A stretch of 64,000 nt of DNA, taken from the NCBI RefSeq assembly GCF_013409985.1, contig NZ_JACCBY010000003.1, positions 310,001-374,000 of the forward strand, read 5' to 3'. Of the stretch, positions 43,139-51,586 are shown piece by piece. Under the pieces are notes generated by a model. It saw nothing but the letters and a program-made list of their open reading frames with translations, was not told the origin of the DNA and did no database searches. Within the stretch, counting starts at the first letter, position 1. Each line of letters opens with the position of its first letter. The DNA comes from Sphingomonas melonis (GTDB lineage: Bacteria; Pseudomonadota; Alphaproteobacteria; Sphingomonadales; Sphingomonadaceae). Made by a program: the position numbers and the translations under genes.

Positions 43139-43837
43139 GTGAGCATCGACCCGGCGCCGGCCAGCATCGCCGCGGGCGCGTGGTTCGGGCGGCTGTCGGC
43201 GCCGTTCCGCGCTGCGCTGCTCGCCGACGCGCGGATGCTGCATCTGGCGGAGGGCGCGCCGATCTTCTGGCGCGGTGACGCCGCCGACGGCCTCTACGCG
43301 GTGGTGGAGGGGGCGGTGGCGATCGGCGCGGTCGATGCCGACGGCCATGCGGCGATGCTCACCCATATCCAGCCGGGCATGTGGTTCGGCGAGATCGCAT
43401 TGCTCGACGGGCGGCCGCGCACCCATGACGCGCAGGCGGCGCGCGAATCGCGGCTGCTCCACGTCCCGGTTGCGCCGCTGCGGGCGCGGCTCGACCGTGA
43501 TCCAGCCTGGTGGCGCGAACTGGCGTGGCTGACGACGGAGAAGCTGCGCCTCGCCTTCCAGGTCACCGAGGCGGCGGCGCTGATGAGCGCGCCGCAGCGG
43601 GTGGCGGCGCGGCTGACGATGATGGCGGACGGTTATGGCGGCACCGGTGCACGCCAGCCGACGCTATGGCTGTCGCAGGAGCAACTGGCGGCGATGCTGT
43701 CGCTGTCGCGCCAGACGATCAACCGCATCCTCAAGCGGTTCGAGGCCGCGGGGCTGATCGCGCTCGGCCAGGCGCGGATCGAGGTGATCGACGGTGCAGG
43801 GCTGGCGGCGGTGCGCGACGCCGGCGGGCCTGGATAA
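43139..43837 (+). CDS. Crp/Fnr-family transcriptional regulator
   Basis: A 232-residue regulator from a GTG start (a longer frame begins at 43070). The N-terminal cyclic-nucleotide-binding-like barrel reads IFWRGDAADGLYAVVEGAVAI and GMWFGEIALLDGRPRTHDAQA. The C-terminal winged helix has LWLSQEQLAAMLSLSRQTINRILKRFEAAG. It lacks the cysteines of an Fnr iron-sulfur sensor and the exact cAMP-contact set, so its ligand is unknown. Confidence 0.87.
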   Translation: MSIDPAPASIAAGAWFGRLSAPFRAALLADARMLHLAEGAPIFWRGDAADGLYAVVEGAVAIGAVDADGHAAMLTHIQPGMWFGEIALLDGRPRTHDAQAARESRLLHVPVAPLRARLDRDPAWWRELAWLTTEKLRLAFQVTEAAALMSAPQRVAARLTMMADGYGGTGARQPTLWLSQEQLAAMLSLSRQTINRILKRFEAAGLIALGQARIEVIDGAGLAAVRDAGGPG

Positions 43838-43841
43838 GCGA

Positions 43842-43875
43842 AGCGCCGGACGACCGCGGCGGGCCGTCCGGCGCT
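43842..43875. terminator. Hairpin between the Crp/Fnr gene and hsp20
   Basis: AGCGCCGGACG (43842-43852) pairs perfectly with CGTCCGGCGCT (43865-43875). It lies between two convergent stops and could end both transcripts. There is no T-run, so it may need help from Rho. Confidence 0.6.
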
Positions 43876-43890
43876 GCGACGGGGCGACGA

Positions 43891-44415
43891 TCAGGCCGCC
43901 TTGGTGTTGACCGGGATGCGACGGACGTTCTCGTTTGACGCCGTCGTCTTGGGCAGCGTCACCGTGAGCACGCCGTTGCGGAACGAGGCGTTCGCCTTGT
44001 CCGCCTCCACGCCCCGCGGCAGGCCGATGCGCCGTTCGAACCGGCCGTAGCTGCGTTCGGAATAGCCGCGGTCCTTGTCCTCGACCTCGGCCTTCTTCTC
44101 GCCGCGCAGCGTCAGCACGCCGTCCTCCAGCGTCAGCTCGACATCCTTCTCGTCGAGCCCGGGCAGTTCCGCGGTGACGCGGATCTCCGTATCGGTTTCG
44201 CCGAGTTCGACATTGGGGGTAGCGAAGGGGGTGGCGAAGCGCCCGACCTCGCCCAGCGCCGGCACGCCGAAGCCGCGGAAGACGTCGTCGAACAGCCGGT
44301 TCACCTCGCGGTGCAGCGACAGCAACGGATGATCGTCGCGTGCCGAGGGCGCGTCGACGGGCAGCGGCAGCCGGTTTTCCTGCCGGCTCCAGGGTATCAG
44401 ATCACGGATGGCCAT
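43891..44415 (-). CDS. Hsp20 small heat-shock protein (second of pair)
   Basis: A 174-residue alpha-crystallin-domain chaperone that holds unfolding proteins during stress. The N-terminal arm is MAIRDLIPWSRQ and the crystallin core runs TPNVELGETDTEIRVTAELPGLDEKDVELTLEDGVLTLRGEK through FRNGVLTVTLPK. A short C-terminal extension (RRIPVNTKAA) carries an IxV-like contact. GGAAAGGAG precedes the start. It follows the other Hsp20 by 59 bp and is probably co-transcribed from the same heat-shock promoter. Confidence 0.93.
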   Translation of the reverse strand: MAIRDLIPWSRQENRLPLPVDAPSARDDHPLLSLHREVNRLFDDVFRGFGVPALGEVGRFATPFATPNVELGETDTEIRVTAELPGLDEKDVELTLEDGVLTLRGEKKAEVEDKDRGYSERSYGRFERRIGLPRGVEADKANASFRNGVLTVTLPKTTASNENVRRIPVNTKAA

Positions 44416-44474
44416 GGGTCTTACTCCTTTCCTGGCTGGATGGTGGATGATTGATGGAACGGGATGCGCGGCGA

Positions 44475-44963
44475 TCAGGCCGATGCGGGTTCGCGCTCGC
44501 GCGGCGCCTCGATCCGCGCGCCGTTCGGCTCGGAGGCGGTACCGCTGCCGATCGCGATCTTGCGGGGCTTCATCGCCTCGGGGACGACGCGCTGGAGCGC
44601 GATGCTCAGCAACCCGTTGTCGAACTCGGCCGAGCGCACCTCGACATAGTCGGCGAGCTGGAAGCGCCGCTCGAACGACCGCGTCGCGATGCCGCGATGC
44701 AGATACTGGCCCTCGCTCTTGTCCTCGCCCCGCTTGCCGGTGACGGTGAGCTGATTCTCCTGCGCGACGATCTCGATCTCGTCGGGGCGGAAGCCCGCGA
44801 CCGCGATCGTGATCCGGTAGCTGTCCTCGCCCTCGCGGATGATGTCGAACGGCGGATAGCCGTCGCCGGCATCGCCGCGCGGCCCGGTTTCGAGCAGGTC
44901 GAACAGACGGTCGAAGCCGACCGTCGAACGCCGGTAGGGCGTGAAATCGAAATTGGTTCTCAT
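44475..44963 (-). CDS. Hsp20 small heat-shock protein, IbpA-like (first of pair)
   Basis: A 162-residue small heat-shock protein. MRTNFDFTPYRRSTVGFDRLFDLLE is the IbpA-type N-terminus, and the crystallin domain contains YRITIAVAGFRPDEIEIVAQENQLTVTG and FQLADYVEVRSAEFDNGLLSIAL. AGGAGG precedes the ATG, inside a likely RNA thermometer (see that entry). It heads a two-gene heat-shock operon. Confidence 0.93.
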   Translation of the reverse strand: MRTNFDFTPYRRSTVGFDRLFDLLETGPRGDAGDGYPPFDIIREGEDSYRITIAVAGFRPDEIEIVAQENQLTVTGKRGEDKSEGQYLHRGIATRSFERRFQLADYVEVRSAEFDNGLLSIALQRVVPEAMKPRKIAIGSGTASEPNGARIEAPREREPASA

Positions 44964-45060
44964 CTCCAAATCCTCCTGACGAGCAATCTGGACCTGAGAC
45001 GCGCCGGTGCGAGAGCCGACGCCCTCTACGTCCAACCGGACCCGAACACGGCGCCCGGCG
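44964..45060 (-). ncRNA. Candidate ROSE-type RNA thermometer in the hsp20 leader
   Basis: The ~97-nt leader ends TTGCTCGTCAGGAGG before the ATG. The word TTGCT (44986-44982) can pair with AGGA of the Shine-Dalgarno across a CGTC loop, with one bulged or mismatched G. This is the defining last hairpin (UYGCU) of ROSE elements that control alphaproteobacterial hsp20 genes. GC-rich upstream stems (for example around GGGCGTCGGCTCTCGCACCGG) fit the usual architecture. It should melt at high temperature and free the ribosome site. Confidence 0.6.
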
Positions 45061-45067
45061 ACCGTCA

Positions 45068-45094
45068 GCTAGGCAAGGATTTCCGGGGTTCAAG
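45068..45094 (-). promoter_or_regulatory. Candidate RpoH (sigma-32) promoter of the hsp20 pair
   Basis: On the minus strand CTTGAA (45094-45089) and CCTAGC (45073-45068) lie 15 bp apart, close to the alphaproteobacterial heat-shock consensus (CTTGAA then CYTATW). Transcription would begin near 45061, giving exactly the leader that carries the ROSE-like hairpin. Confidence 0.5.
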
Positions 45095-45227
45095 TCTGTC
45101 CGAGCAGGATTTTTTCGACTCTTTCGCAGCATCCGGGTCGGGGCGGAAGTTACGGGCCGGCGCTTCCCGAGTAAACGCTGCCTTAACCTGTGCAGGGTCA
45201 TGAGCTGCAGGTAGCTGCCGGGGACCC

Positions 45228-47522
45228 ATGGACGACCTTTTACAGGAATTCATCGCCGAGACCCGCGAAACGCTCGAGGCGCTTTCGGGGGAGATCGTCG
45301 CGTGGGAGGCGGCACCGACCGATCGCGCGCGGCTCGATGCGATCTTCCGCTTCGTCCATACGGTGAAGGGCAGCTGCGGATTCCTCGACCTGCCGCGGCT
45401 GGCGCGGCTCAGCCATGCCGCCGAGGATGTGCTCGCCGCGGTGCGCGACGGCCAGCGGGTGCCCGACACGCTGCTGGTCGATGCGGTGCTGGCGATCGTC
45501 GACCGGATCGGCGAACTGGTCGAGGCGATTGATTCGGGCGCGGCGCTCGACGATTCGAGCGAGGAGCTGCTGATCGCCGCACTTGCCGAGGATGCGCGCC
45601 CGGTCGCGCAGGTCCAGCCTGCGGCGATGGTCCGCGCGAATGGTCGCTCGGTGCGCCTCAACGTCGACCTGCTCGACCGGATGATGAGCGGCATGTCGGA
45701 GATGGTGCTGGCGCGCAACGAGCTCGCCCGCCGGCTGCGCGACGAACAGGTCGATCCGCTGGTCGAGGCGGCGCTGGAGCGGCTGTCGCTGACCGTGTCC
45801 GAGATGCGCGACACCGTCACCCGCACCCGGATGCAACGCATCGATGCGTTGTTTTCTGCGTTGCCGCGGATGGTGCGCGATACCGCGGGGGAATTGGGCA
45901 AACTGGTCGCTCTCAGCATCGACGGGGCCGATGTCGAGCTCGATCGCGAGATGATCGAGCTGATGCGCGATCCGCTCGTCCACATCATCCGCAACGCGGT
46001 CGACCATGGCATCGAGCCGCCGGCCGAGCGCCGCGCCGCGGGCAAGCCGGACAGCGGCCGGCTGCTCGTCTCGGCGCGGCAGTCGGGCAACCAGATCCTG
46101 ATCGAGATCGCCGACGACGGCCGCGGCATCGACAGCGACCGGCTCGCCGCCAAGGCGCGCGCGCTGGGTCTGGTCAGCGACGCCGCGCTCGCCGGCATGG
46201 ATGCGGCGGCGCGGCTCGACCTGATCTTCCACGCCGGCCTGTCGAGCCGCGACACGGTCACCGCCATCTCGGGCCGTGGCGTCGGCATGGACGTGGTCCG
46301 CGCCAATATCGAGCATATCGGCGGCCGTATCCAGCTCACCAACCGGCCAGGGCAGGGGCTGACGATCGTCATCGCGGTGCCGCTGACGCTGTCGATCATG
46401 TCGACGATCGTCGTCGGCGTCGGCGACCAGCGGTTCGCGATCGCGCGCCAGTCGGTCGACGAGATCCTGCGCGTGCGTGGCGATACGGTGCGCATCGACA
46501 CGATCGGCGATGCCGCGGTCGCGACGGTGCGCGGGCGGCGGCTGCCGCTGGTGTCGCTCGGCCGGCTGCTCGGCATCGGCGAGGGCGGCGAGACGACGCT
46601 GGCGATCGTCTCCACACGCGAGGGCGATTACGCGCTGGCGATCGATCACGTCATCGATACCGAGGAACTGGTGGTGAAGCCCGCCGCGCCCGCGGTGATG
46701 GCGACCGGCGTCTATGCTGGCCACACCCTGCCCGATTCCGGCCTGCCGATGCTGCTGCTCGATGCCTCGGGCATCGCGACCGTCGCCGGGCTGCGCTTCC
46801 TCCACGGCATCGCGGCGGAGGATGACGCCGCCGCCGCGGCGCCGCCGCCCGGCGTGCTCGCGCTGCTGTTCGACGACCTCGACGGCCAGCGCCGCGTGCT
46901 GCCGCTCGCCGCGATCGACCGGGTCGAGCCGGTCGCGACCGCGGCGATCCGCCGTACCGGCGGCCAGTTGCGGCTGGCGATCGGCGGCCATCTGGTGCCG
47001 CTTTATTCCGCCGCACCGATCGGCGAGCGCGGCGAGGTGCCGGTGCTGCGGCTGACCGACGGCGTGTCCGAGATCGCTTATGCGATCCACGAGCCGATCG
47101 AGATCGTCCAGCTGCCGACCGCGGTCGCACCCGCGCGCGGCGTCGGCCCGGTCGCGGGCGTAGTGATGATCGACGGCGAACAGGTCGAGCTGCTCGACGC
47201 GCATGCGCTGTTCGCCGGCGAGATGCGCCCGTTCGCCGACGACCGCTTGTGCTGGCTGCACCCCGATGCCGGCGGCTGGATGGAGACGTTCCTGCGGCCG
47301 ATGCTGGAGGCGCTCGGCTATCGCTGCGTGATGCAGCCGCCGGCGGACGGCCCCGCCGATGTCGCCTTCATCATGAGCGACGCTGCGGTCGCGCCGGCCG
47401 CGGCGCGCAACGTCGTGCGGCTGCGACAGGAACGGCACGATGCCGGCGATCCCGCCAGCATCTATCGCTACGATCGTCCCGCGCTGCTCGACGCGCTGGC
47501 GCAGGCGGTGGGAGAACGCTGA
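45228..47522 (+). CDS. cheA: Chemotaxis-type histidine kinase CheA, with a second CheW-like and a degenerate receiver domain
   Basis: A 764-residue kinase. The HPt domain is at residues 1-105 (phospho-His44 in FVHTVKGSCGF). There is almost no P2 region, then P3 (LDRMMSGMSEMVLARNELARR) and P4 ATPase with HIIRNAVDHGIE, IADDGRGID and ISGRGVGMDVV. P5 and a second CheW-like module follow (IVVGVGDQRFAIARQSVDEIL; then VLALLFDDLDGQRRVLPL). The last ~92 residues resemble a shrunken receiver (FLRPMLEALGYRCVM, YRYDRPALLDALA). It opens the che operon. Confidence 0.93.
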   Translation: MDDLLQEFIAETRETLEALSGEIVAWEAAPTDRARLDAIFRFVHTVKGSCGFLDLPRLARLSHAAEDVLAAVRDGQRVPDTLLVDAVLAIVDRIGELVEAIDSGAALDDSSEELLIAALAEDARPVAQVQPAAMVRANGRSVRLNVDLLDRMMSGMSEMVLARNELARRLRDEQVDPLVEAALERLSLTVSEMRDTVTRTRMQRIDALFSALPRMVRDTAGELGKLVALSIDGADVELDREMIELMRDPLVHIIRNAVDHGIEPPAERRAAGKPDSGRLLVSARQSGNQILIEIADDGRGIDSDRLAAKARALGLVSDAALAGMDAAARLDLIFHAGLSSRDTVTAISGRGVGMDVVRANIEHIGGRIQLTNRPGQGLTIVIAVPLTLSIMSTIVVGVGDQRFAIARQSVDEILRVRGDTVRIDTIGDAAVATVRGRRLPLVSLGRLLGIGEGGETTLAIVSTREGDYALAIDHVIDTEELVVKPAAPAVMATGVYAGHTLPDSGLPMLLLDASGIATVAGLRFLHGIAAEDDAAAAAPPPGVLALLFDDLDGQRRVLPLAAIDRVEPVATAAIRRTGGQLRLAIGGHLVPLYSAAPIGERGEVPVLRLTDGVSEIAYAIHEPIEIVQLPTAVAPARGVGPVAGVVMIDGEQVELLDAHALFAGEMRPFADDRLCWLHPDAGGWMETFLRPMLEALGYRCVMQPPADGPADVAFIMSDAAVAPAAARNVVRLRQERHDAGDPASIYRYDRPALLDALAQAVGER

Positions 47523-47947
47523 TGGGCCTGTTCCTGATCGCGCATATCGCCGGCCGCGGCGTCGCCATCGAGACCAGCCAGGTCGATTCGGTGGTCGACA
47601 TCGCCGAGATCGTCGCGGTGCCGCGCGCCGAGGCGGCGGTGCGCGGGCTGGTCGCGCTGCGCAGCCGGGTGGTCACCGTCATCGACACCGGCACCGCGCT
47701 GGGCCTCGATCCCACCCCCGACACCGCGCGCCGCGCGGTGATCACGCGGATCGACGGCCATCATTATGCGATTCTAGTCGACGAACTGGAGGATGTGTCG
47801 GTGTTCGACCGCCAGCCGCTGTCGCCCGGCCTCGCGCTCGATCACGGCTGGGCGCAGGCCGGTGTCGGGCTGGTCGAGCGCGATGGCGAACCCTTGCTGA
47901 TCATCGATCTCGCAGCCCTCGTGCCGCAACAGGTCCTCGCCGCTTAA
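47522..47947 (+). CDS. cheW: CheW coupling protein
   Basis: A 141-residue two-sub-barrel CheW domain that would link receptors to CheA. Conserved segments are IETSQVDSVVDIAEIVAVPRA, LVALRSRVVTVIDTGTALGL and YAILVDELEDVSVFD. The start overlaps the cheA stop (TGATG), so translation is coupled. No methyl-accepting receptor gene lies in the window. Confidence 0.92.
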   Translation: MGLFLIAHIAGRGVAIETSQVDSVVDIAEIVAVPRAEAAVRGLVALRSRVVTVIDTGTALGLDPTPDTARRAVITRIDGHHYAILVDELEDVSVFDRQPLSPGLALDHGWAQAGVGLVERDGEPLLIIDLAALVPQQVLAA

Positions 47948-48012
47948 CGCGACGCTTACGCTTGGCTGTCATTCTGCCAAGTAGCGGTCATCGCTGGTAA
48001 AAAGGCTTATCC

Positions 48013-48378
48013 ATGAAGACGTGCCTCGTAGTCGACGATTCGAAGGTGATCCGCAAGGTCGCGCGCCACATCCTGGAGACGCTCGATTTCACCGTGTCGG
48101 AGGCGTGCGACGGACGCGAGGCGCTGGATGCCTGCCTGGCCTCGCCGCCCGACGTGATCCTGCTCGACTGGAACATGCCGGTGATGAGCGGGATGGAATT
48201 CCTGCGCGCGCTGCGCGAGGCGCCGATCGCGTCGCGGCCGAAGGTGGTGTTCTGCACGACCGAGAACGGCATGGCCTATATCCGCGCCGCGATCGAGGCG
48301 GGCGCGGACGAATATGTGATGAAGCCGTTCGACCGCGACACGCTCGAATCGAAGCTCCAGATCGTCGGCATGGCCTGA
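48013..48378 (+). CDS. cheY: CheY-type single-domain response regulator
   Basis: A 121-residue receiver. The acidic pocket is LVVDDSK, the phospho-acceptor is Asp52 in VILLDWNMPVMSG, the switch threonine is in FCTTENG and the lysine is in VMKPFD. It begins 65 bp after cheW in the che operon. Residues match CheY-like proteins that act downstream of CheA, but no flagellar genes are seen nearby, so the output is unknown. Confidence 0.94.
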   Translation: MKTCLVVDDSKVIRKVARHILETLDFTVSEACDGREALDACLASPPDVILLDWNMPVMSGMEFLRALREAPIASRPKVVFCTTENGMAYIRAAIEAGADEYVMKPFDRDTLESKLQIVGMA

Positions 48379-48396
48379 CGGGCAGGCGCCCCCGGC

Positions 48397-49497
48397 ATGG
48401 CCACCGCCCATCCCCTGTCCGCGGCGAACGTCGCCGCAACGCGCCGTCCCGCGCGCGTGCTGATCGTCGACGATTCGGCGGTGGCGCGTGCGGTCATGGA
48501 ACGCATCATCGCCGCCACCGACCGCTATGACGTGGTCGCCAGCGTCAGCACCGCCGCCGCGGCGCTGGCCGTGCTCGGCCGTGAGCGCGTCGACTTCGTG
48601 CTGCTCGACGTGCAGATGCCCGGCGTCGACGGACTGACCGCCTTGCCCGATCTGATCGCAGCGGGGCAGGGGGCGAACGTGATCGTCGTCTCCGGCCAGG
48701 CAGGCGAGGGCGCGGCGACGACGTTGCAGGCGCTGGCGCTCGGCGCGACCGATACGGTGTTCAAGCCGGCGAGTGGCGCACGGCTGGGCCAGTTCGGCGA
48801 AATCCTGGTCGACAAGCTCGACCGGCTCACCGGAGTCGTGGCGGCGGGCGAGCCTGCGCCTGCACCCGTGCCGATGCGCGCCGTCGCGACGCCGCCCCCG
48901 CCCGTGATCCCGGCGGGCGACGAATTCGACGTGATGGCGATCGGCGCCTCGACCGGCGGCATCCACGCCCTGAGCGCGCTGCTGGCGGAAATCCCGGTGT
49001 CCTTCCGCCTGCCGATCCTGATCACCCAGCACCTGCCGACCGCGTTCATGCCCTATTTCGCCGCGCAGCTCGCGGTGATCGGCAACCGCCCCTGCGACGT
49101 GGCGACGGACCGGCTGCGGCTGCGCCCCGGCCGCATCATCGTCGCGCCGGGCGACGCGCACATGCGCTGCGTCGCGCTCGGCGACGGCTCGGCCGCGATC
49201 CGGCTGAGCAGCGATCCGGCGGCGAGCGGCTGCACCCCCTCGGTCGATCCGATGTTCGCCTCGATGGCGGCGGTGTTCGGCGCGCGGATGCTCGCGGTGG
49301 TGCTGAGCGGCATGGGCCGGGACGGCGCCGAGGGCGCACGGCTGGTCCACCAGGCCGGCGGCTGCGTGCTCGTGCAGGATCAGGCGAGCTCGGTGATCTG
49401 GGGCATGCCCGGCGCGGTCGCCGACGGTGGCCATGCCGATGCGGTGCTGCCGCCCGCCGCGATCGGCCGCCTCGCCGCCGCCCGGCGCCGGCCATGA
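48397..49497 (+). CDS. cheB: Protein-glutamate methylesterase CheB
   Basis: A 366-residue two-domain enzyme. The N-terminal receiver has phospho-Asp71 in DFVLLDVQMPG. A Pro/Ala linker leads to the methylesterase domain with catalytic Ser185 (IGASTGG), His212 (ITQHLPTAFMP) and Asp309 (SGMGRDG). It removes methyl groups from receptor glutamates in adaptation. The start is 18 bp after cheY, and the cheR start overlaps its stop. Confidence 0.94.
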   Translation: MATAHPLSAANVAATRRPARVLIVDDSAVARAVMERIIAATDRYDVVASVSTAAAALAVLGRERVDFVLLDVQMPGVDGLTALPDLIAAGQGANVIVVSGQAGEGAATTLQALALGATDTVFKPASGARLGQFGEILVDKLDRLTGVVAAGEPAPAPVPMRAVATPPPPVIPAGDEFDVMAIGASTGGIHALSALLAEIPVSFRLPILITQHLPTAFMPYFAAQLAVIGNRPCDVATDRLRLRPGRIIVAPGDAHMRCVALGDGSAAIRLSSDPAASGCTPSVDPMFASMAAVFGARMLAVVLSGMGRDGAEGARLVHQAGGCVLVQDQASSVIWGMPGAVADGGHADAVLPPAAIGRLAAARRRP

Positions 49498-50348
49498 CCG
49501 CCGCCTCGCACCCCGCCGTCTCGCAGGTCGCGCTCAACGTGTTCAGCGCGTTGCTGGAGGCGCGGACCGGGCAACAGATCGCCAGCTACCGGTCGTGGCG
49601 GATCGACACCGCGCTCAAGCCGCTGCTGCGCGAGCGCCGGCTGGAGACGCTCGACCAGCTCGTCACCTTGCTGCTGGAGGGGCAGGATGCGCGGGTCGGC
49701 GACCAGATCGTCAACGCGCTGGTCAATCAGGAAACCTCCTTCTTCCGCGATGCACCCGTCTTCGATCTGGTGATCGAGGCGGTCGCCACCGCCGAGGCGG
49801 CGGGGCGCCGCCCGCGCATCTGGTGTGCGGGCTGTTCGAGCGGCCAGGAGCCGCTGTCGCTGGCGATGCTGTTCGCCGAGCGCGCCGACGGCGGCGCGCC
49901 GGTGCCCGAGATCATCGCCACCGACGTGTCCGAGGCGGCGGTCGCCCGCGCCCGCGCCGGCCGCTATACGCAATTCGAGATCCAGCGCGGCCTGCCGATC
50001 CGCCGGATGGTCCGCTGGTTCTACGCCGACGGCAGCGACTGGGTCGCCAAGCCCGAACTGACCCGGCTGGTGACGGTGCGCCGCCACAATCTCGTCGCCG
50101 AACAGCCGCCGCCCGGCGCGTTCGATGTCATCCTGTGCCGCAACGTGCTGCTCTACCTGTCCGCCGCGACCAAGAGCAGCGTGTTCACGCGCTTCGCCGC
50201 GGCGATCCGGCCGGGCGGCACGCTGGCGCTCGGCGCGGGCGAGACGGTGATCGGCCAGACCAACGCCTTCGAGCCGAGCCGGCGCCTGCGCGGCCTGTAC
50301 GAGCGTACCGGCCAGGCGCCGCACCAGCCGCGCGCCGCCGCCGCCTGA
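49494..50348 (+). CDS. cheR: Chemotaxis protein methyltransferase CheR
   Basis: A 284-residue S-adenosylmethionine-dependent methyltransferase that adds methyl groups to receptor glutamates. It shows the N-terminal all-helical domain with VNALVNQETSFFRDAPVFD, the SAM motif IWCAGCSSGQEPLSLAML, ATDVSEAAVARARAG and FDVILCRNVLLYLS. Its ATG overlaps the cheB stop (ATGA). It ends the che operon. Confidence 0.95.
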   Translation: MTAASHPAVSQVALNVFSALLEARTGQQIASYRSWRIDTALKPLLRERRLETLDQLVTLLLEGQDARVGDQIVNALVNQETSFFRDAPVFDLVIEAVATAEAAGRRPRIWCAGCSSGQEPLSLAMLFAERADGGAPVPEIIATDVSEAAVARARAGRYTQFEIQRGLPIRRMVRWFYADGSDWVAKPELTRLVTVRRHNLVAEQPPPGAFDVILCRNVLLYLSAATKSSVFTRFAAAIRPGGTLALGAGETVIGQTNAFEPSRRLRGLYERTGQAPHQPRAAAA

Positions 50349-50389
50349 TTCCGCTTACGCAACGGCGTGGCCTCCGCTAGGCTGTCGCG

Positions 50390-51079
50390 ATGACCATCCT
50401 CGACACGCCCTCGCCGAACTTCGACGAGCGGTCGCTGCCGATCAGTATGATCGTGCTGCATTATACCGGCATGCAGGACGGGCCGTCGGCGCTGGCGCGC
50501 CTGCGCGACCCGGAGGCGAAGGTGTCGGCGCATTATCTGGTGGAGGAGGACGGCACCGTCTGCCGCCTGGTGCCCGAAGAGATGCGTGCCTGGCACGCCG
50601 GCCGTTCGCACTGGCGCGGCATCACCGACGTCAATTCGGCGAGCGTCGGTATCGAGATCGTCAATCCCGGCCACGAATGGGGCTATCGCCCCTTCACCGA
50701 GGAACAGATCGACGCGCTGATCCCGCTGGTCGCCGCGATCAAGGAGCGCCACGCCATCACCCGGGGCAATATCGTCGGCCATTCCGACATCGCCCCGGCG
50801 CGCAAGCGCGATCCGGGCGAGCTGTTCCCCTGGTCGCGGCTCGCCCGGCTGCGCCTCGCGCTGCCGCGGCCGACGCGCAACCTGATGGACCCGATGTGGC
50901 CGCAGGGCGGCTTCCTGCTCGCGCTCGAACGCTTCGGCTATGACGTCGCCGATCCGATGGCGGCGATCATGGCGTTCCAGCGTCGCTACCGCCCCGAGCT
51001 GATCGACGGCGAGATCGATGCCGAATGCCGGATGATCCTGCTCGCGCTCCTGCTGCCCAAGCCGCAGGGCGACGACTGA
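50390..51079 (+). CDS. N-acetylmuramoyl-L-alanine amidase, AmpD-like
   Basis: A 229-residue zinc amidase_2 that cleaves between N-acetylmuramic acid and L-alanine of (anhydro)muropeptides. Zinc and active-site residues are in MIVLHYTGMQ, RAWHAGRSHWRG and IVGHSDIAPARKRDPGELFPW. The C-terminal ~70 residues (PQGGFLLALERFGYDVAD, FQRRYRPELIDGEID) look like a peptidoglycan-binding-type helical domain. There is no signal peptide, as for AmpD/AmiD cytosolic forms. Confidence 0.9.
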   Translation: MTILDTPSPNFDERSLPISMIVLHYTGMQDGPSALARLRDPEAKVSAHYLVEEDGTVCRLVPEEMRAWHAGRSHWRGITDVNSASVGIEIVNPGHEWGYRPFTEEQIDALIPLVAAIKERHAITRGNIVGHSDIAPARKRDPGELFPWSRLARLRLALPRPTRNLMDPMWPQGGFLLALERFGYDVADPMAAIMAFQRRYRPELIDGEIDAECRMILLALLLPKPQGDD

Positions 51080-51160
51080 TCGCGCTGACCGCCGCGGCGG
51101 AGCGGCGTGCGGACCGGCACCGCTTCCCTCGCGCGCCGTCACGCGCTAGGGCGACCGGCG

Positions 51161-51539
51161 TCAGAGGGTCGGGCGGCCGCGGGCATCCATTTGGGTGCGC
51201 GAGGAAAGTCCGGGCTCCGCGAAACGACGGTGCCGGGTAACGCCCGGCGGGGGCGACCCCAGGGAAAGTGCCACAGAGAGCAGACGGCGCCGGCTTCGGC
51301 CACGCCACGGTGAAAGGGTGCGGTAAGAGCGCACCGCGCGCCTGGTAACAGGGGCGGCACGGCAAACCCCACCGGGAGCAAGACCGAATAGGGGCGGCAA
51401 GGGGCTTCAGGCTCCGGGGCTTCGTTTCAGCCCGTCGCCCGGGTTGGTTGCTGGAGGCGGCGCGCGAGCGTCGTCCTAGAGGAATGGTCGCCTATCCTCC
51501 GCAAGGGGGTGGACAGAACCCGGCTTACAGACCCTCTGA
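51161..51539 (+). ncRNA. rnpB: RNase P RNA
   Basis: The catalytic RNA that matures the 5' ends of tRNAs. The ends pair as P1 (TCAGAGGGTC with AGACCCTCTGA). The universal core is evident: GAGGAAAGTCCGGGCTCC (CRI) near 51211, ACAGAGAGCAG near 51273, a GGTGAAAGGGTGCGGTAAGAGCGCACC segment near 51309, GCAAGACCGAATAGG near 51379, and the terminal GGACAGAACCCGGCTTACAG before P1 closes. The length (~379 nt) and parts fit the A-type RNA of alphaproteobacteria. Confidence 0.96.
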
Positions 51540-51586
51540 CATCATGCCCCCGTTGCACCGGGCGGCGCAGGGCTTATGTGGTTCCG

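Noticed and set aside
45240..47438. A 732-residue antisense frame across cheA
   Set aside because: The sense strand carries all CheA motifs, and this frame is Arg/His/Asp-rich noise.
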